From NCBI RefSeq assembly GCF_946892675.1, contig NZ_CAMPOV010000003.1:1-64000 (forward strand): 64,000 nucleotides of DNA, written 5' to 3'. Below are positions 42,625 through 51,521 of this stretch, piece after piece; the stretch's first letter is position 1; every line of letters begins with the position of its first letter. This stretch comes from Arthrobacter sp. Marseille-P9274 (GTDB lineage: Bacteria; Actinomycetota; Actinomycetes; Actinomycetales; Micrococcaceae). The position numbers and the translations under genes were made by a program. The notes under the pieces are model-generated. The model worked only from the letters and a program-made list of their open reading frames with translations. It made no database searches and was not told the DNA's origin.

Positions 42625-43269
42625 TCAGGCGATGAGCCGCAGGTTGCGGGCTGTGGCCACGGCCTCCAGCTGGCTGTGCGCGCCGAGCTTGGCGAGCACC
42701 GACTTGATGTAGCCGCGGCAGGTGTTGAGCGAGATGTCGAGGTCGCGGGCCGCGGCACGGGCGTCGTTCCCGCACGCCAGGATGCCCAGGACCTGCAGCT
42801 CCCGCCTGGTCAGTGCCGGGCCGTCGAAGGTGACACCGGCGGCCCCGAAGGAGGGAATCAGGAAGGAGGGGTGGACCGACATGGCCGTGGGCGTGGCGTA
42901 GCGCAACGCCTCCAGCACCGATGACAGCGAGGCGTCCAGCGGCAGCAGCCCGCTCACACCTGCCTCCACCACCCGCAGGAGTTCTTCGGACGAGAGTTCG
43001 TCGGCGAGCAGGATGATCCTCGTGCCGGGCAGCCACTGCAGGATGTGCTCCGCGGCGTCCAGCCCGGTGGCGCCCGGCATCCGGTAGTCCATGAGCACCA
43101 CGTCGGGAGCTTGTTCGCGGCACAGCGCGACCGCCTGCTCGATCGTTCCGGCGAAGCCGGCGGGCTGCAGGTCGTCGTGTCGGGCCAGCGAGGCGACCAG
43201 CAGCTCGCCCACCAGGGCATGCCTGCTCACCACCACGACCCGGGAGACCCCGACACATTGCGTGCTCAT
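42625..43269 (-). CDS. Orphan LuxR-type response regulator with degenerate receiver
   Basis: A 214-residue NarL/FixJ-type regulator. The receiver keeps the phosphorylation Asp (VVLMDYRMPG), but the acidic pair before it is replaced by SRH (VVVVSRHALVG) and the conserved Lys is not clear (LLPLDASL), so phosphorylation by a classical kinase is doubtful. The C-terminal LuxR HTH is intact: LTRRELQVLGILACGNDARAAARDLDIS and LNTCRGYIKSVLAKLGAHSQ. No sensor kinase gene is near. A perfect hairpin lies 24 bp upstream of its start (43293-43325). Confidence 0.88.
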   Translation of the reverse strand: MSTQCVGVSRVVVVSRHALVGELLVASLARHDDLQPAGFAGTIEQAVALCREQAPDVVLMDYRMPGATGLDAAEHILQWLPGTRIILLADELSSEELLRVVEAGVSGLLPLDASLSSVLEALRYATPTAMSVHPSFLIPSFGAAGVTFDGPALTRRELQVLGILACGNDARAAARDLDISLNTCRGYIKSVLAKLGAHSQLEAVATARNLRLIA

Positions 43270-43292
43270 GCCACGCTCCCCTCCTCCGCCAC

Positions 43293-43325
43293 TACCTGCG
43301 TTCCGGTCCGGCCGGAACGCAGGTA
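43293..43325. promoter_or_regulatory. Perfect 14-bp inverted repeat upstream of response regulator
   Basis: TACCTGCGTTCCGG (43293-43306) and CCGGAACGCAGGTA (43312-43325), 5-base loop. It may be an operator for the regulator or an RNA hairpin in its leader; on the plus strand CTTTT follows. Confidence 0.6.
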
Positions 43326-43497
43326 CTTTTACCAGTTGACCCAGTCTCCCGGGCGAACCTCAAGGACAGGCCCTGCGGGACCGCAATTCCTGCTCAAGAA
43401 TTGGCGGGAGGCGCCGGGCCGCTGGAAGCCTTGGTGGTGAATGGTTATGATCGATCACTAGACAGGCAAGATTTACGTCTATCGAAGGACCGGGAAC

Positions 43498-44007
43498 GTG
43501 CAGGAAAAAGCCGGAGCGGGAGGCTACTGGTACACGCAGGACACGGAGCAGCAGGCCGGTGCCGTCGGCGTCCTCAACGCGCTGCGCGAATACCGCGCTT
43601 CCGAGGCCGCCATGCGCAGGCGCACCCGCTCCTCCATGGGAATGGGCGAAACGGACCTGCTGGCCCTAAGGTACCTGCTCCAGGCCGAGGCACAGGGCAG
43701 GGCCGTCGGCCCCAAGGAACTCGGCGCCCAGCTAGGGGTCACCTCGGCCTCCATGACGACCCTCATCGACCGGCTCGTCAAGACCGGCCACATCCGCCGG
43801 GAACCCCACCCCACCGACCGTCGGGCACTCATCCTTCGCCCCACCCCCGGCTCGGACGAGGAGGTTCGCCGCACCCTCGGACTGATGCACCAGCGCATGA
43901 TCGCGGTCGCCGGCTCCCTCTCCGCCACAGAGGCCGAGATCATCGCCGGGTTCCTGACCCGCATGCGCGATGCGGTCGACGCGATCGACTCCGCGGACGA
44001 CGACTGA
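43498..44007 (+). CDS. MarR-family transcriptional regulator
   Basis: A 169-residue MarR protein: recognition region LGAQLGVTSASMTTLIDRLVKTGHIRREPHPTDRRAL with the wing DRR, flanked by dimer helices and a C-terminal acidic SADDD. GTG start at 43498 with AAGGA about 8 bases before. Ligand unknown. The DNA between it and the next gene contains paired palindromes (44020-44052), which are plausible binding sites, so it may control the small Cys-motif protein and the kinase. Confidence 0.9.
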   Translation: MQEKAGAGGYWYTQDTEQQAGAVGVLNALREYRASEAAMRRRTRSSMGMGETDLLALRYLLQAEAQGRAVGPKELGAQLGVTSASMTTLIDRLVKTGHIRREPHPTDRRALILRPTPGSDEEVRRTLGLMHQRMIAVAGSLSATEAEIIAGFLTRMRDAVDAIDSADDD

Positions 44008-44019
44008 CTCGCCGGGCCC

Positions 44020-44052
44020 TTGAGTGGACTCAAGCTCCTTGAATGGACTTAA
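44020..44052. promoter_or_regulatory. Tandem palindromic operator, TTGAGTGGACTCAA type
   Basis: Perfect palindrome TTGAGT-GG-ACTCAA (44020-44033) followed by a degenerate copy TTGAATGGACTTAA (44039-44052), with 19-bp periodicity. The half-sites are those of HAIR, but the spacing (2 bases instead of 7) excludes HspR. A MarR-type dimer pair is the more likely binder. Confidence 0.6.
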
Positions 44053-44125
44053 TCGCTAAACCCCCATATAACTAGTTAGGCGAGATACTTTCATCCTGAA
44101 TTATCAGCACGATTAGGAGTTCGCT

Positions 44126-44560
44126 GTGACTGAAGTAGTTGACCCGATCCAGGCAACCGGTCTGCACTCCGTCTTCGACGGAGAGGGCAGCGCAGCAGAT
44201 TCGGCCTTCCGTTTCGGCGCGATGGCGCCGGCGCCCGAGTCCTTCGAAGGGCCGGCGGCGCCCATCCATTGCCGCCGTCCCATGATCCTGGCCGAAGCGA
44301 CGGCCTCCGCGTCCACCAATCTGGAGTGGACCTGCGCGTGCGGTTTCCGCAAGGACACCGCCCCGGCCCTGACCTTCCACCCTTTGGACGGCGTCTGGCT
44401 GGCCGCCGCACGGCTCGAAAGCCTGCAGTGGGAACTGGACGCCGCCCAGGGAGCGCTGGCCAAGGCCGTAAGGGCGGCCGCGGCACAGGGGACGGAGCGG
44501 ACAGCGCTCCGCACGGCCGCCGGCCTCACCGAGGCCGAGCTCGAAGCCGTGCTTCGGTGA
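44126..44560 (+). CDS. Small Cys-motif protein, 144 aa, coupled to Ser/Thr kinase
   Basis: A 144-residue protein of unknown family. An N-terminal acidic segment is followed by HCRRPM and WTCACGFRKD, a CxC pattern that could bind zinc with the first Cys/His, then a helical C-terminus (LESLQWELDAAQGALAKAVRAAAAQ). AGGAG precedes the GTG. The stop codon overlaps the start of the protein kinase gene, so the two are translated together. It may be the kinase substrate or adaptor; this is inference from the gene order only. Confidence 0.72.
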   Translation: MTEVVDPIQATGLHSVFDGEGSAADSAFRFGAMAPAPESFEGPAAPIHCRRPMILAEATASASTNLEWTCACGFRKDTAPALTFHPLDGVWLAAARLESLQWELDAAQGALAKAVRAAAAQGTERTALRTAAGLTEAELEAVLR

Positions 44561-45432
44561 CCCGCCCAGGCCTAGCCACCAAGCACAGGGAGACCACCCG
44601 TCCCGCACCGGCCGCCTCCGGACCGCGCCCCATCGCCGGGCGCTACCAGCTCGGCCCCGTGCTGGGCAGCGGTTCGGAGGCGGTGGTGTACAACGCCGAG
44701 GACCTGAGCACCGGCGAGCGCGTCGCCGTCAAGATCTTCCGGCCCGAGGCGTCCCACGCCGACGAGCGCTTCCAGCGCGAAGTGGACATGCACCGGCGCC
44801 TGCACCACTGGGCGGTCGTGCCGGTGCGGGACCATGGGCGGATCCCGGCGGATTACGACGGCGATGCGCCGCGGCGGTTCACGGTCATGGAACTGGTCGA
44901 GGGACGGAACCTGCGCAGCATCCTTTACGCCGGCCCGGCGACCCCGGCGATGACCGCCGCCTGGCTGGGCTCCATCCTGGACGCGCTCGTCCAGGTGCAC
45001 CGGAAAGGCATCGTCCACAACGACATCAAACCGGCGAACATTCTGGTCACGTCCTGCGCCGACGGCTCGCCTTCCGTCGTCGCAAGGTTGACCGATTTCG
45101 GCGTCGCCACGAGCCGGCGCCATGCGCCCCTGGCGTCCACGTCCGGCACCGCGCACTACATCAGCCCCGAAGAGGCGTTCGGAACCAAGGCCACGGCGGC
45201 CAGCGACATCTATGCCCTGGGCCTGGTGACGCTGGAATGCCTCACCGGAGCCAAGGCCTTCCCCGGCACCGCCGTGGAGTCGATGGTCGCCCGTTCCCTG
45301 CGCGGCCCGGCCCTCCCCTACACCTTAGGGCGGCGCTGGAACGCCCTGCTCGGGGCCATGACTGCGGCTCGCCCCGAAGACCGCCCGACCGCCCGCCAGG
45401 CCCTCCGCCTGCTGCACCGCATCAACCGCTGA
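44557..45432 (+). CDS. Serine/threonine protein kinase (cytosolic)
   Basis: A 291-residue Hanks-type kinase: Gly loop VLGSGSEAVVY, ATP-anchoring Lys59 in VAVKIF, catalytic loop HNDIKPANIL (Asp156, with HND in place of HRD), DFG Asp180 and an activation segment with STSGTAHYISPEE. It has no transmembrane or PASTA domain, so it is soluble. The missing Arg in the HRD motif usually marks kinases that do not need activation-loop phosphorylation. It is translationally coupled to the Cys-motif protein and lies downstream of a MarR regulator. Confidence 0.9.
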   Translation: MTRPGLATKHRETTRPAPAASGPRPIAGRYQLGPVLGSGSEAVVYNAEDLSTGERVAVKIFRPEASHADERFQREVDMHRRLHHWAVVPVRDHGRIPADYDGDAPRRFTVMELVEGRNLRSILYAGPATPAMTAAWLGSILDALVQVHRKGIVHNDIKPANILVTSCADGSPSVVARLTDFGVATSRRHAPLASTSGTAHYISPEEAFGTKATAASDIYALGLVTLECLTGAKAFPGTAVESMVARSLRGPALPYTLGRRWNALLGAMTAARPEDRPTARQALRLLHRINR

Positions 45433-45563
45433 AACACCAAATTCGAATGGACGGCAAGAAGGTTGCGGCTATTCTTGAACCGACCTCCAGACCCTAACGC
45501 GCGGATCTGGAGACCTGCAGGGCCTAACTCCCGAGAGGAAGCGAGGGGCGGCTGGAACGCCGC
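45433..45563. other. Gap at the left edge of the lower-GC block, no gene
   Basis: 131 bp between the kinase gene and the aldehyde dehydrogenase. It contains a small hairpin CTCCAGA/TCTGGAG (near 45485-45514). There is no tRNA, integrase or attachment site visible, so no mobile-element boundary can be assigned. Confidence 0.4.
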
Positions 45564-47051
45564 CTAAAGAGGGTACTGCCCAGGCTCTCGACGCATCGTG
45601 ATCCACCGGGTCTCGGTGAACGCATCGATGTTTGCTTGGGAACCTCCGTGCCGGGATCCGGTTCCGGATGATCCGACGCCGCCGAAGGGTGCGTTGGCCT
45701 CGTCGTTCACGGTCTGGTCATTGATGTGGACAATTCCGGTCGGGATGCGCCGAGCCAGCTCCAAGGCGCCGAGTGCGTCGCGACTGACGATGCCGAGCGA
45801 CAACCCGTACTCCGTCGCCGAGGCAAGCTCTACGGCCTCATCGTCAGTTGAGTATGAAACAACGGAAGCTACCGGACCGAATACTTCCTCGCAGTAAGCC
45901 TCCGCGGCCTTGGGCGGGTTGGCCAGCACAGTGGGCCGGTAGAACAAGGCATCGTAAGTGCCGCCAGCCGCCAGCCTGGCGCCTTGCTCCACGGCATCCT
46001 GGACAAGGGCATGAACCCTGTCACGCTGCACCTCATCGATGAGCGGGCCGAGGTGTACATGGTCCGTCGCGGGGTCCCCCACGACCATGGAATCGGCCTT
46101 GGCCGCAAGCTTCGCTACATACTCTTCGAACCTAGACTCATGCACGATGTGCCGGCCTACTGTCATACAGATCTGCCCCTGGTGCAGGAAGGCGCCCCAC
46201 GTTGCGAGGTTGACAGCCTGATCGACGTCCGCGTCCTCCCGCACGATGAAGGCCGAATTACCGCCCAATTCGAGGTGCGCACGCTTGAGATGTTTGCCGG
46301 CCAGCTCACCGACGCTCCGCCCGGCACGCGTGGATCCGGTGAAGGCTATGACGCGGACCTGGGGATCGGTGACCATCGCTTCACCAACTTCGGCACCGCC
46401 GGGCAGCAACTGCAGCAGCCCCTTCGGCAGCCCTGCCTCCTCAAAGATCCGCACCATGGAGACACCGCCGGTAACCACGGTTCTGGGATCCGGCTTCAGC
46501 AGGACGGCATTGCCAAGTGCAAGGGCCGGGGCGACAGCCCGGATCCCAAGGATCAGCGGCACATTGAAGGGCGAGATCACAGCAACCACACCCACCGGCA
46601 CCTGCTCCGCGAGCGAAAGCCGAGGTTCTTCGCTGGAGAGAATCGACCCCAGCGGAGCCGAGGGCAGTGTTGCCGCCTCGTAGCACTCCGCTGCTGACAC
46701 ACGCAGCGCGAATCCGGCGAGCGCCGGGATTGCGCCCACCTCACGAATATTCCATCCGGATATTTCTTCTGCGTGCTGCTCCCATAGCTGGCCGGCGCGG
46801 CGGAGTATCGCTGCCCGCGCAGGATGGGGTGTCACGGCCCATTCCTTTTGTGCCCGCGCGGCGCTCTCCGCCGCTCGCCGCACATCAGCCGGTCCAGCCA
46901 GGCCGACAGTGGCTATCGTTTCCCCCGTCGCAGGCGAAATAGAGCCAACAGTGCCTCCCGCGCCCTGCACCCACTCGCCATCGAGGTAAATCTTGCCGGC
47001 AAACACCGACTCGTCGATGAGCGGCGAAGCCACTTCAGTAACGGCAACCAT
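45564..47051 (-). CDS. Benzaldehyde/vanillin dehydrogenase-type aldehyde dehydrogenase
   Basis: A 495-residue aldehyde dehydrogenase of the aryl-aldehyde branch. The catalytic Glu box is LELGGNS and the catalytic Cys lies in LHQGQICMTVGRHIVHE, which is typical of XylC/vanillin dehydrogenases; VNDEANAPFGGVGSSG is another branch marker. It would oxidise the aldehyde made by the neighbouring alcohol dehydrogenases to an acid. AAAGGAAG precedes the ATG. It lies 58 bp after the IclR gene in the same direction. Confidence 0.9.
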   Translation of the reverse strand: MVAVTEVASPLIDESVFAGKIYLDGEWVQGAGGTVGSISPATGETIATVGLAGPADVRRAAESAARAQKEWAVTPHPARAAILRRAGQLWEQHAEEISGWNIREVGAIPALAGFALRVSAAECYEAATLPSAPLGSILSSEEPRLSLAEQVPVGVVAVISPFNVPLILGIRAVAPALALGNAVLLKPDPRTVVTGGVSMVRIFEEAGLPKGLLQLLPGGAEVGEAMVTDPQVRVIAFTGSTRAGRSVGELAGKHLKRAHLELGGNSAFIVREDADVDQAVNLATWGAFLHQGQICMTVGRHIVHESRFEEYVAKLAAKADSMVVGDPATDHVHLGPLIDEVQRDRVHALVQDAVEQGARLAAGGTYDALFYRPTVLANPPKAAEAYCEEVFGPVASVVSYSTDDEAVELASATEYGLSLGIVSRDALGALELARRIPTGIVHINDQTVNDEANAPFGGVGSSGTGSRHGGSQANIDAFTETRWITMRREPGQYPL

Positions 47052-47109
47052 ATCTACTTCCTTTCGTTTGTGTATTTCTACGTGGCACTGCTAGCCACGA
47101 ATCGTCCGG

Positions 47110-47985
47110 CTATTCCCCCTGCTGAAGGTCACGTGCAATGGCCCCCACGGCGGATCGGATCAATGGTGCGAGGCGCCGCTCATCCCAGCGTTCCGGCGAT
47201 ACGACCATTTCAACGGCCGCATTCGGATAGCCCTCCTCGGCGAGAATTGGGGCGGCTATCGCCACGCTCCCCTCGCCGATCTGGACGACATACCCACGCC
47301 GCCGCCACTGTTCCAGCACATCGCCAGCGCCCTCGTTCTGGTTTATGAAGGCGGGTATCTCGCGTGGCCCGAGGCGGCGCACAACCTGCTCCCGCCATTC
47401 CGCTGGCTGTGCGGCGGTAAGCGCAACTCCCATAGCTGTCGAGAGAAGAGGAAAAACCCGCCCCTCCTGCGCATTCGTTCGAGCGGACTGCGGGCCCCTC
47501 ACATGCCCCACGTACATGACCTCGGCCGTTTCCGGGACGTCGGTCGTCATGACACCGAGGAAAATGTTCTCGCCACTGGCGTCATACAGGCGAGTGAGGT
47601 GCACCTGGGCCGCATGGCGTAAGTGCAGTTGGATCGAGGAATGCTGGGCAAGCTCCCACACGAGCGAGCCCACGCAATACCGGCCGCCTGTCGTTCGTGT
47701 CAGGAGTCCAAGGCTGACCAGATCGCCGATGAGCCGGTGGACCGTGGAACGTGGAATCCCTGAACGTTCCACCAGATCCTTCGCCGACAAGGTGTACTCC
47801 GCCTGAGTAAAGCAGCGCAGCAGGGCCACTGCGCGAGTGAGCAGCGGTGCAACACCGGCGGCGTCGTCCGTCGCGGTCCCATGCATCATGCTGGGACGGA
47901 ATATGGCAGGAGCTTCCGTGAACTCATCAAGCTCGCCTCCATCGACCTTCACCACAGGCTCCTCACTGCCTTCGCTCGCTGCCAC
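47110..47985 (-). CDS. IclR-family transcriptional regulator
   Basis: A 291-residue IclR protein with an extended N-terminus (VAASEGSEEP...), a wHTH (TRAVALLRCFTQAEYTLSAKDLVERSGIPRSTVHRL) and the effector domain with VMYVGHVRGPQ, PLLSTAMGVALTA and AIAAPILAEEGYPNAAV. IclR regulators control aromatic and C2 catabolism; the effector is unknown. The GTG at 47985 has AGGAGAGGG just upstream. It sits between an AraC regulator and the aldehyde dehydrogenase, so it probably represses this dehydrogenase or the whole cassette. Confidence 0.9.
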   Translation of the reverse strand: MAASEGSEEPVVKVDGGELDEFTEAPAIFRPSMMHGTATDDAAGVAPLLTRAVALLRCFTQAEYTLSAKDLVERSGIPRSTVHRLIGDLVSLGLLTRTTGGRYCVGSLVWELAQHSSIQLHLRHAAQVHLTRLYDASGENIFLGVMTTDVPETAEVMYVGHVRGPQSARTNAQEGRVFPLLSTAMGVALTAAQPAEWREQVVRRLGPREIPAFINQNEGAGDVLEQWRRRGYVVQIGEGSVAIAAPILAEEGYPNAAVEMVVSPERWDERRLAPLIRSAVGAIARDLQQGE

Positions 47986-48073
47986 GCCCTCTCCTGGGGG
48001 ACACGAGCTTTGGCCCAGGACACCCCCGAGTGACACCTTTCACACTATCGAAGCGGCCGAATGCAGCCTTGCT

Positions 48074-49105
48074 CTATGCCACATCCTTGTTGACCAGGGA
48101 CGCACACCTCCCCGCCCCGATGCCAGCGATTGGCCGGCCGGCAACAGCACGCGCCTCCCTGGGGCTCACCCCGAACTGCTTCTTGTACGAACGGCTGAAA
48201 TGAGCCGCTTCCAGGAAGCCCCACTTGGCTGCAAGTTCACTCACGGATCTGCTCGCTAGCGACGGGTCGACAAGGTCCCGGTGGCATCGCTCCAGCCGGC
48301 GCTCGCGCACCCATGAACTCACGGTTGCTCCGTGTCGCTGGAACAGCGCCTGCAGGTATCGGGGGGAAATGAAATGGGCAGCCGCGATGGAGCTCAGCTT
48401 GAGGTCCGGATCACCCAGGTGGTCCTCGATGTAGCTCATCACCTGGCGCAGCAACCGACCGCCATGCGAAGTCTCCTCAGGTGCGAGATCGAGCTCCGAG
48501 ACAAGCATTGTCCCCAGCAGGTCAACGATGTTGTGAGGCAGTCGCGAACCGCCCGGACGCGCAAACTGATCGAGCTGAGTCATCAGTCGCGACATAAAGG
48601 GCGACACGCTGGCAGCAAGCCCCTGCGATCGGTCGAAGCGTACCGCAGTCAACTGTCCGACCATTTCCGGTGGCAGCGCGATCATGTCCCGGGGAAACAT
48701 CACGATGGCCGTGCGTGCCCCCTCGCTGGAGATGAATGTATAGGGACGCGTCGCGTCGTAGATAGCCAGGTCGCCCTGGCGCAGAACCGCTTCGCGCGAG
48801 TCCTGCAAAATCATCCCTTCCCCCTGCAACATCAGGCTGAGCTTGTAGACCTGTGCAGCGGGACAGTCCTTGATCAGCTCAGGGGTACGTTCGACCGTAT
48901 GCTCTGGAGCCATGACTTCATAACAGAGCACCCGACCCCTCCCGGCCGAGCGCAGCCTGCCCACAAAGTTGCCTCTGTGCTGGCTCTTCACTGCCAGCGG
49001 CATGACAGAGTTCCGGACGACTGCTGCAAACTCGTCGATCGTGCGCGTTACCGTGGTTTGCACCCCCAGATCTGCCCCCAACGTTGCAATCCCCGAATCG
49101 TTCAC
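48074..49105 (-). CDS. AraC/XylS-family transcriptional regulator
   Basis: A 343-residue AraC regulator: an N-terminal AraC-binding-like ligand domain (residues about 20-210) and a C-terminal double HTH (DPDLKLSSIAAAHFISPRYLQALFQRHG and SVSELAAKWGFLEAAHFSRSYKKQFGVSPREAR). This architecture resembles FeaR/XylS-type activators of alcohol and aromatic catabolism. The GTG at 49105 is used, with GAGG five bases upstream. A terminator lies before it (49237-49275), so it is transcribed separately from the transporter/dehydrogenase operon and probably activates it. Confidence 0.9.
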   Translation of the reverse strand: MNDSGIATLGADLGVQTTVTRTIDEFAAVVRNSVMPLAVKSQHRGNFVGRLRSAGRGRVLCYEVMAPEHTVERTPELIKDCPAAQVYKLSLMLQGEGMILQDSREAVLRQGDLAIYDATRPYTFISSEGARTAIVMFPRDMIALPPEMVGQLTAVRFDRSQGLAASVSPFMSRLMTQLDQFARPGGSRLPHNIVDLLGTMLVSELDLAPEETSHGGRLLRQVMSYIEDHLGDPDLKLSSIAAAHFISPRYLQALFQRHGATVSSWVRERRLERCHRDLVDPSLASRSVSELAAKWGFLEAAHFSRSYKKQFGVSPREARAVAGRPIAGIGAGRCASLVNKDVA

Positions 49106-49236
49106 TGCGACCTCATTCTTTGCGCTTTCCCAACTGAATGAGACCCAGATTACAACTGGGATTGTCTCGCCGAATGGAAAAATCCCACGGCATGGGACAG
49201 TGGTGCTCATCCGGCTTGCTGCGCCGCCACCCCAGC

Positions 49237-49275
49237 AAAAAAATAGGTGGGCTGTGGCATTGCCACAGCCCACCT
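49237..49275 (-). terminator. Rho-independent terminator of the ABC-dehydrogenase operon
   Basis: 14-bp perfect stem (49245-49258 with 49262-49275), 3-base loop, and a run of seven A on the plus strand (49237-49243), that is T on the minus strand after the hairpin. It ends transcription of the leftward operon just past the first alcohol dehydrogenase, before the AraC gene. Confidence 0.9.
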
Positions 49276-49288
49276 GGGCCCGAAGCGG

Positions 49289-50374
49289 CTAGGGAAAGGT
49301 CACGACAGTGCGTCCGATGTGGCCCGTCATCTCGGCATAGGCGTCATTGACTTCTTCCAGGGAGATGGTTCGAGAAACCAGCTCGTCGAGGTTGAACCGG
49401 CCTTCGTTATACAGGGCCACGAACCGCGGAATGTCCCGCAGGAAATTGGTGGATCCGTTGAAGATCGGACGGATGCGAACCTGGTTCCAGATGAACTCCG
49501 GTCCGATGCTGATTTCCAGCATCGCTCCGGGCTTGTTGATTCCGACCACCCCCAGCTCACCAGCTCGCCCCACTGACTCGTAGGCCTGCTTTGTCACTTC
49601 GGGTCGACCTACGAAGTCGAAGACGTAATCCGCTCCGCCCTCGGTGAGTTGCCTGATCGTCGCGATCGGATCCTCAGTCGCTGAGTTCACTACGTCGGTG
49701 GCGCCGAACTTCGTAGCGTATTCAAGCTTGTCATCAGCGACATCCACAGCAATGATGCGCGAGGCTCCTGCCAGCAGCGTCGCTTGGATGGCCGTCAGCC
49801 CCAAGCCGCCGCATCCAAAGACGGCGACGGTCGATCCTGCTTGAACGTCCGCCGCATTGAGAACGGCTCCAGCGCCTGCCAGTACCCCGCATCCAAGGAT
49901 GCAAGCGATTTCGTGCGCCATCGGCTGGTCAATCCGGACCAGGTTGTTCTCATGGAGCAGGACTTGCTCGGCGAAGCCGCCCAGATTGGCCACGGCAGTT
50001 ACAGGGACGCCTTCGAGAGACAGCCGCGGCTCCTGCTCCTCGGTCCGCGCCACGAATGCTGGATTGCTGCACATATTGATGTCATCTTGCTGGCAGGCAT
50101 CGCAGCGTTCGCAGTGGGACTGCAGGGATGCAACGACGTGGTCACCGACGGAAAACCGCGTCACCTCGGGCCCGATTCCTGCCACAATCCCGGAGATCTC
50201 GTGTCCAAGGATCGCCGGTACCGGCCATCCGCCCAGCGAGCTGGCCGTCAAGTCGCTGTGGCACAACCCGCTGGCCTTGACGGCCACCAGCACTTCCCGG
50301 CCGATGGGAGACGCAATGTCGACATCTGCGAGGCGGAAGGAAGATCCAACCTCGTCGAGAACAAGAGCTTTCAT
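49289..50374 (-). CDS. Zinc-dependent alcohol dehydrogenase 1 (aryl/primary alcohol type)
   Basis: A 361-residue zinc MDR. Catalytic zinc ligands are in GLCHSDL and GHE (PAILGHEISGIV), and the structural zinc site is the four-Cys set in SHCERCDACQQDDINMC. The Rossmann motif VAVFGCGGLGLTAIQ binds NAD. It resembles class III-like/aryl alcohol dehydrogenases. It has a sister enzyme 40 bp upstream. The pair may handle two alcohols or two oxidation steps of one substrate. Ends with a strong terminator 14 bp after the stop. Confidence 0.92.
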   Translation of the reverse strand: MKALVLDEVGSSFRLADVDIASPIGREVLVAVKASGLCHSDLTASSLGGWPVPAILGHEISGIVAGIGPEVTRFSVGDHVVASLQSHCERCDACQQDDINMCSNPAFVARTEEQEPRLSLEGVPVTAVANLGGFAEQVLLHENNLVRIDQPMAHEIACILGCGVLAGAGAVLNAADVQAGSTVAVFGCGGLGLTAIQATLLAGASRIIAVDVADDKLEYATKFGATDVVNSATEDPIATIRQLTEGGADYVFDFVGRPEVTKQAYESVGRAGELGVVGINKPGAMLEISIGPEFIWNQVRIRPIFNGSTNFLRDIPRFVALYNEGRFNLDELVSRTISLEEVNDAYAEMTGHIGRTVVTFP

Positions 50375-50414
50375 GATAGTTCGCTTCTTTCAGATGACTT
50401 GTTATTGGACTTGG

Positions 50415-51521
50415 TCAGCGATCGCGGTGCTGGAAATCAGTGACCACCGCGCGGGCCACTGCCCCACCGCCGAGCGATTGATAGGCGCGATCGATGTCGG
50501 CGAGACCAATCCGTTCGGAGACAAGGTCCTCAAGGTTGAACCGGCCTTGCAGGTACAGCCCTGCAAACATCGGAATATCGCGGTGCGGGCTGGTCGACCC
50601 CATGGCTACCCCTACGATGCGGCGTTGCGGCAGGATGATCTCGCCGAACAGGTCGACGTCCAGCCGGTTCCCGGGCTTCTGCACTCCAATCAGCAGTGCA
50701 GTTCCGCCAACGGACAGCATGCGCACCGCCTGCTCAGCCGTAGACTGCAACCCGATCACCTCGAATGAGAAGTCCACGCCTCCACCGGTGAGTTCCTTGA
50801 CCGCCTCGACTGCGTCGCCATTACCGGCATCGACGAGGTCCGTGGCACCGAACCGCTTCGCCAGCTCCAGTTTTCCCGCCTGCACGTCCACCGCGATCAC
50901 TCGCGAAGCGCCGGCGAGAACAGCGCCTTGGATGGTGTTCAAACCGACTCCGCCGCATCCGATAACGGCCACGGTGTCGCCCGGGCGGATCCCGGCAGTG
51001 TTGACGGCGGCACCTGCTCCCGTGACGACTCCGCAGCCAAGCAGGCAAGCGACGTCGTAGGAAATACCCTCAGGCAGAGGGATAGCGAGGTTTTCGTGCA
51101 CCAGGACGCGCTCAGCGAATCCTCCCACTCCCATGAACTGCGTCAGCTCTTCCCCGCCGCGTGAAATACGCGGCTCCTCCGACACACCTCTTTCCAGACT
51201 CGCGGTGCGCCGGCAGCGGTAGGGGCGCGCGGCCCGGCACTCCCGGCAAGTGCCGCACCCGGCGACCATGCAGACCACAACACGGTCACCCACCTTTGCA
51301 GACGTGACGTTCGCCCCGATCTCCACGACCTCTCCGGCAACTTCGTGTCCCAGCAGAGCGGGCATCCGGAATCCCATCCCGTTTTGCGCGATGGACAAGT
51401 CACTGTGGCACAACCCGCTCGCCCGCACCTGCACAACGATCTCGCGCGGCAGGGGGTCGGCCAGGTCGACGTTCTCGACGACGAATCCCGAGCCCGGGGC
51501 ATTGACAACCGCAGCTCGCAT
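50415..51521 (-). CDS. Zinc-dependent alcohol dehydrogenase 2
   Basis: A 368-residue paralogue of the gene at 49289, with catalytic GLCHSDL and ALLGHEVAGEV, structural Cys cluster GCGTCRECRAARPYRC, and NAD motif VAVIGCGGVGLNTIQG. By eye the two proteins share the same framework but differ throughout, so it is an old duplication. The ATG overlaps the stop codon of the GXWXG-like gene (TGATG at 51519-51523), which indicates coupled expression. Confidence 0.92.
   Translation of the reverse strand: MRAAVVNAPGSGFVVENVDLADPLPREIVVQVRASGLCHSDLSIAQNGMGFRMPALLGHEVAGEVVEIGANVTSAKVGDRVVVCMVAGCGTCRECRAARPYRCRRTASLERGVSEEPRISRGGEELTQFMGVGGFAERVLVHENLAIPLPEGISYDVACLLGCGVVTGAGAAVNTAGIRPGDTVAVIGCGGVGLNTIQGAVLAGASRVIAVDVQAGKLELAKRFGATDLVDAGNGDAVEAVKELTGGGVDFSFEVIGLQSTAEQAVRMLSVGGTALLIGVQKPGNRLDVDLFGEIILPQRRIVGVAMGSTSPHRDIPMFAGLYLQGRFNLEDLVSERIGLADIDRAYQSLGGGAVARAVVTDFQHRDR

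Noticed and set aside
44020-44052. HAIR-like half-sites TTGAGT/ACTCAA as a second HspR operator
   Set aside because: The spacer is 2 bases, not 7, so it cannot be a HAIR; reported instead as an unassigned palindrome.
45433-45563. tRNA or att site at the edge of the low-GC block
   Set aside because: No cloverleaf, no direct repeat with the other edge near 57.1-57.4 kb and no integrase gene were found.
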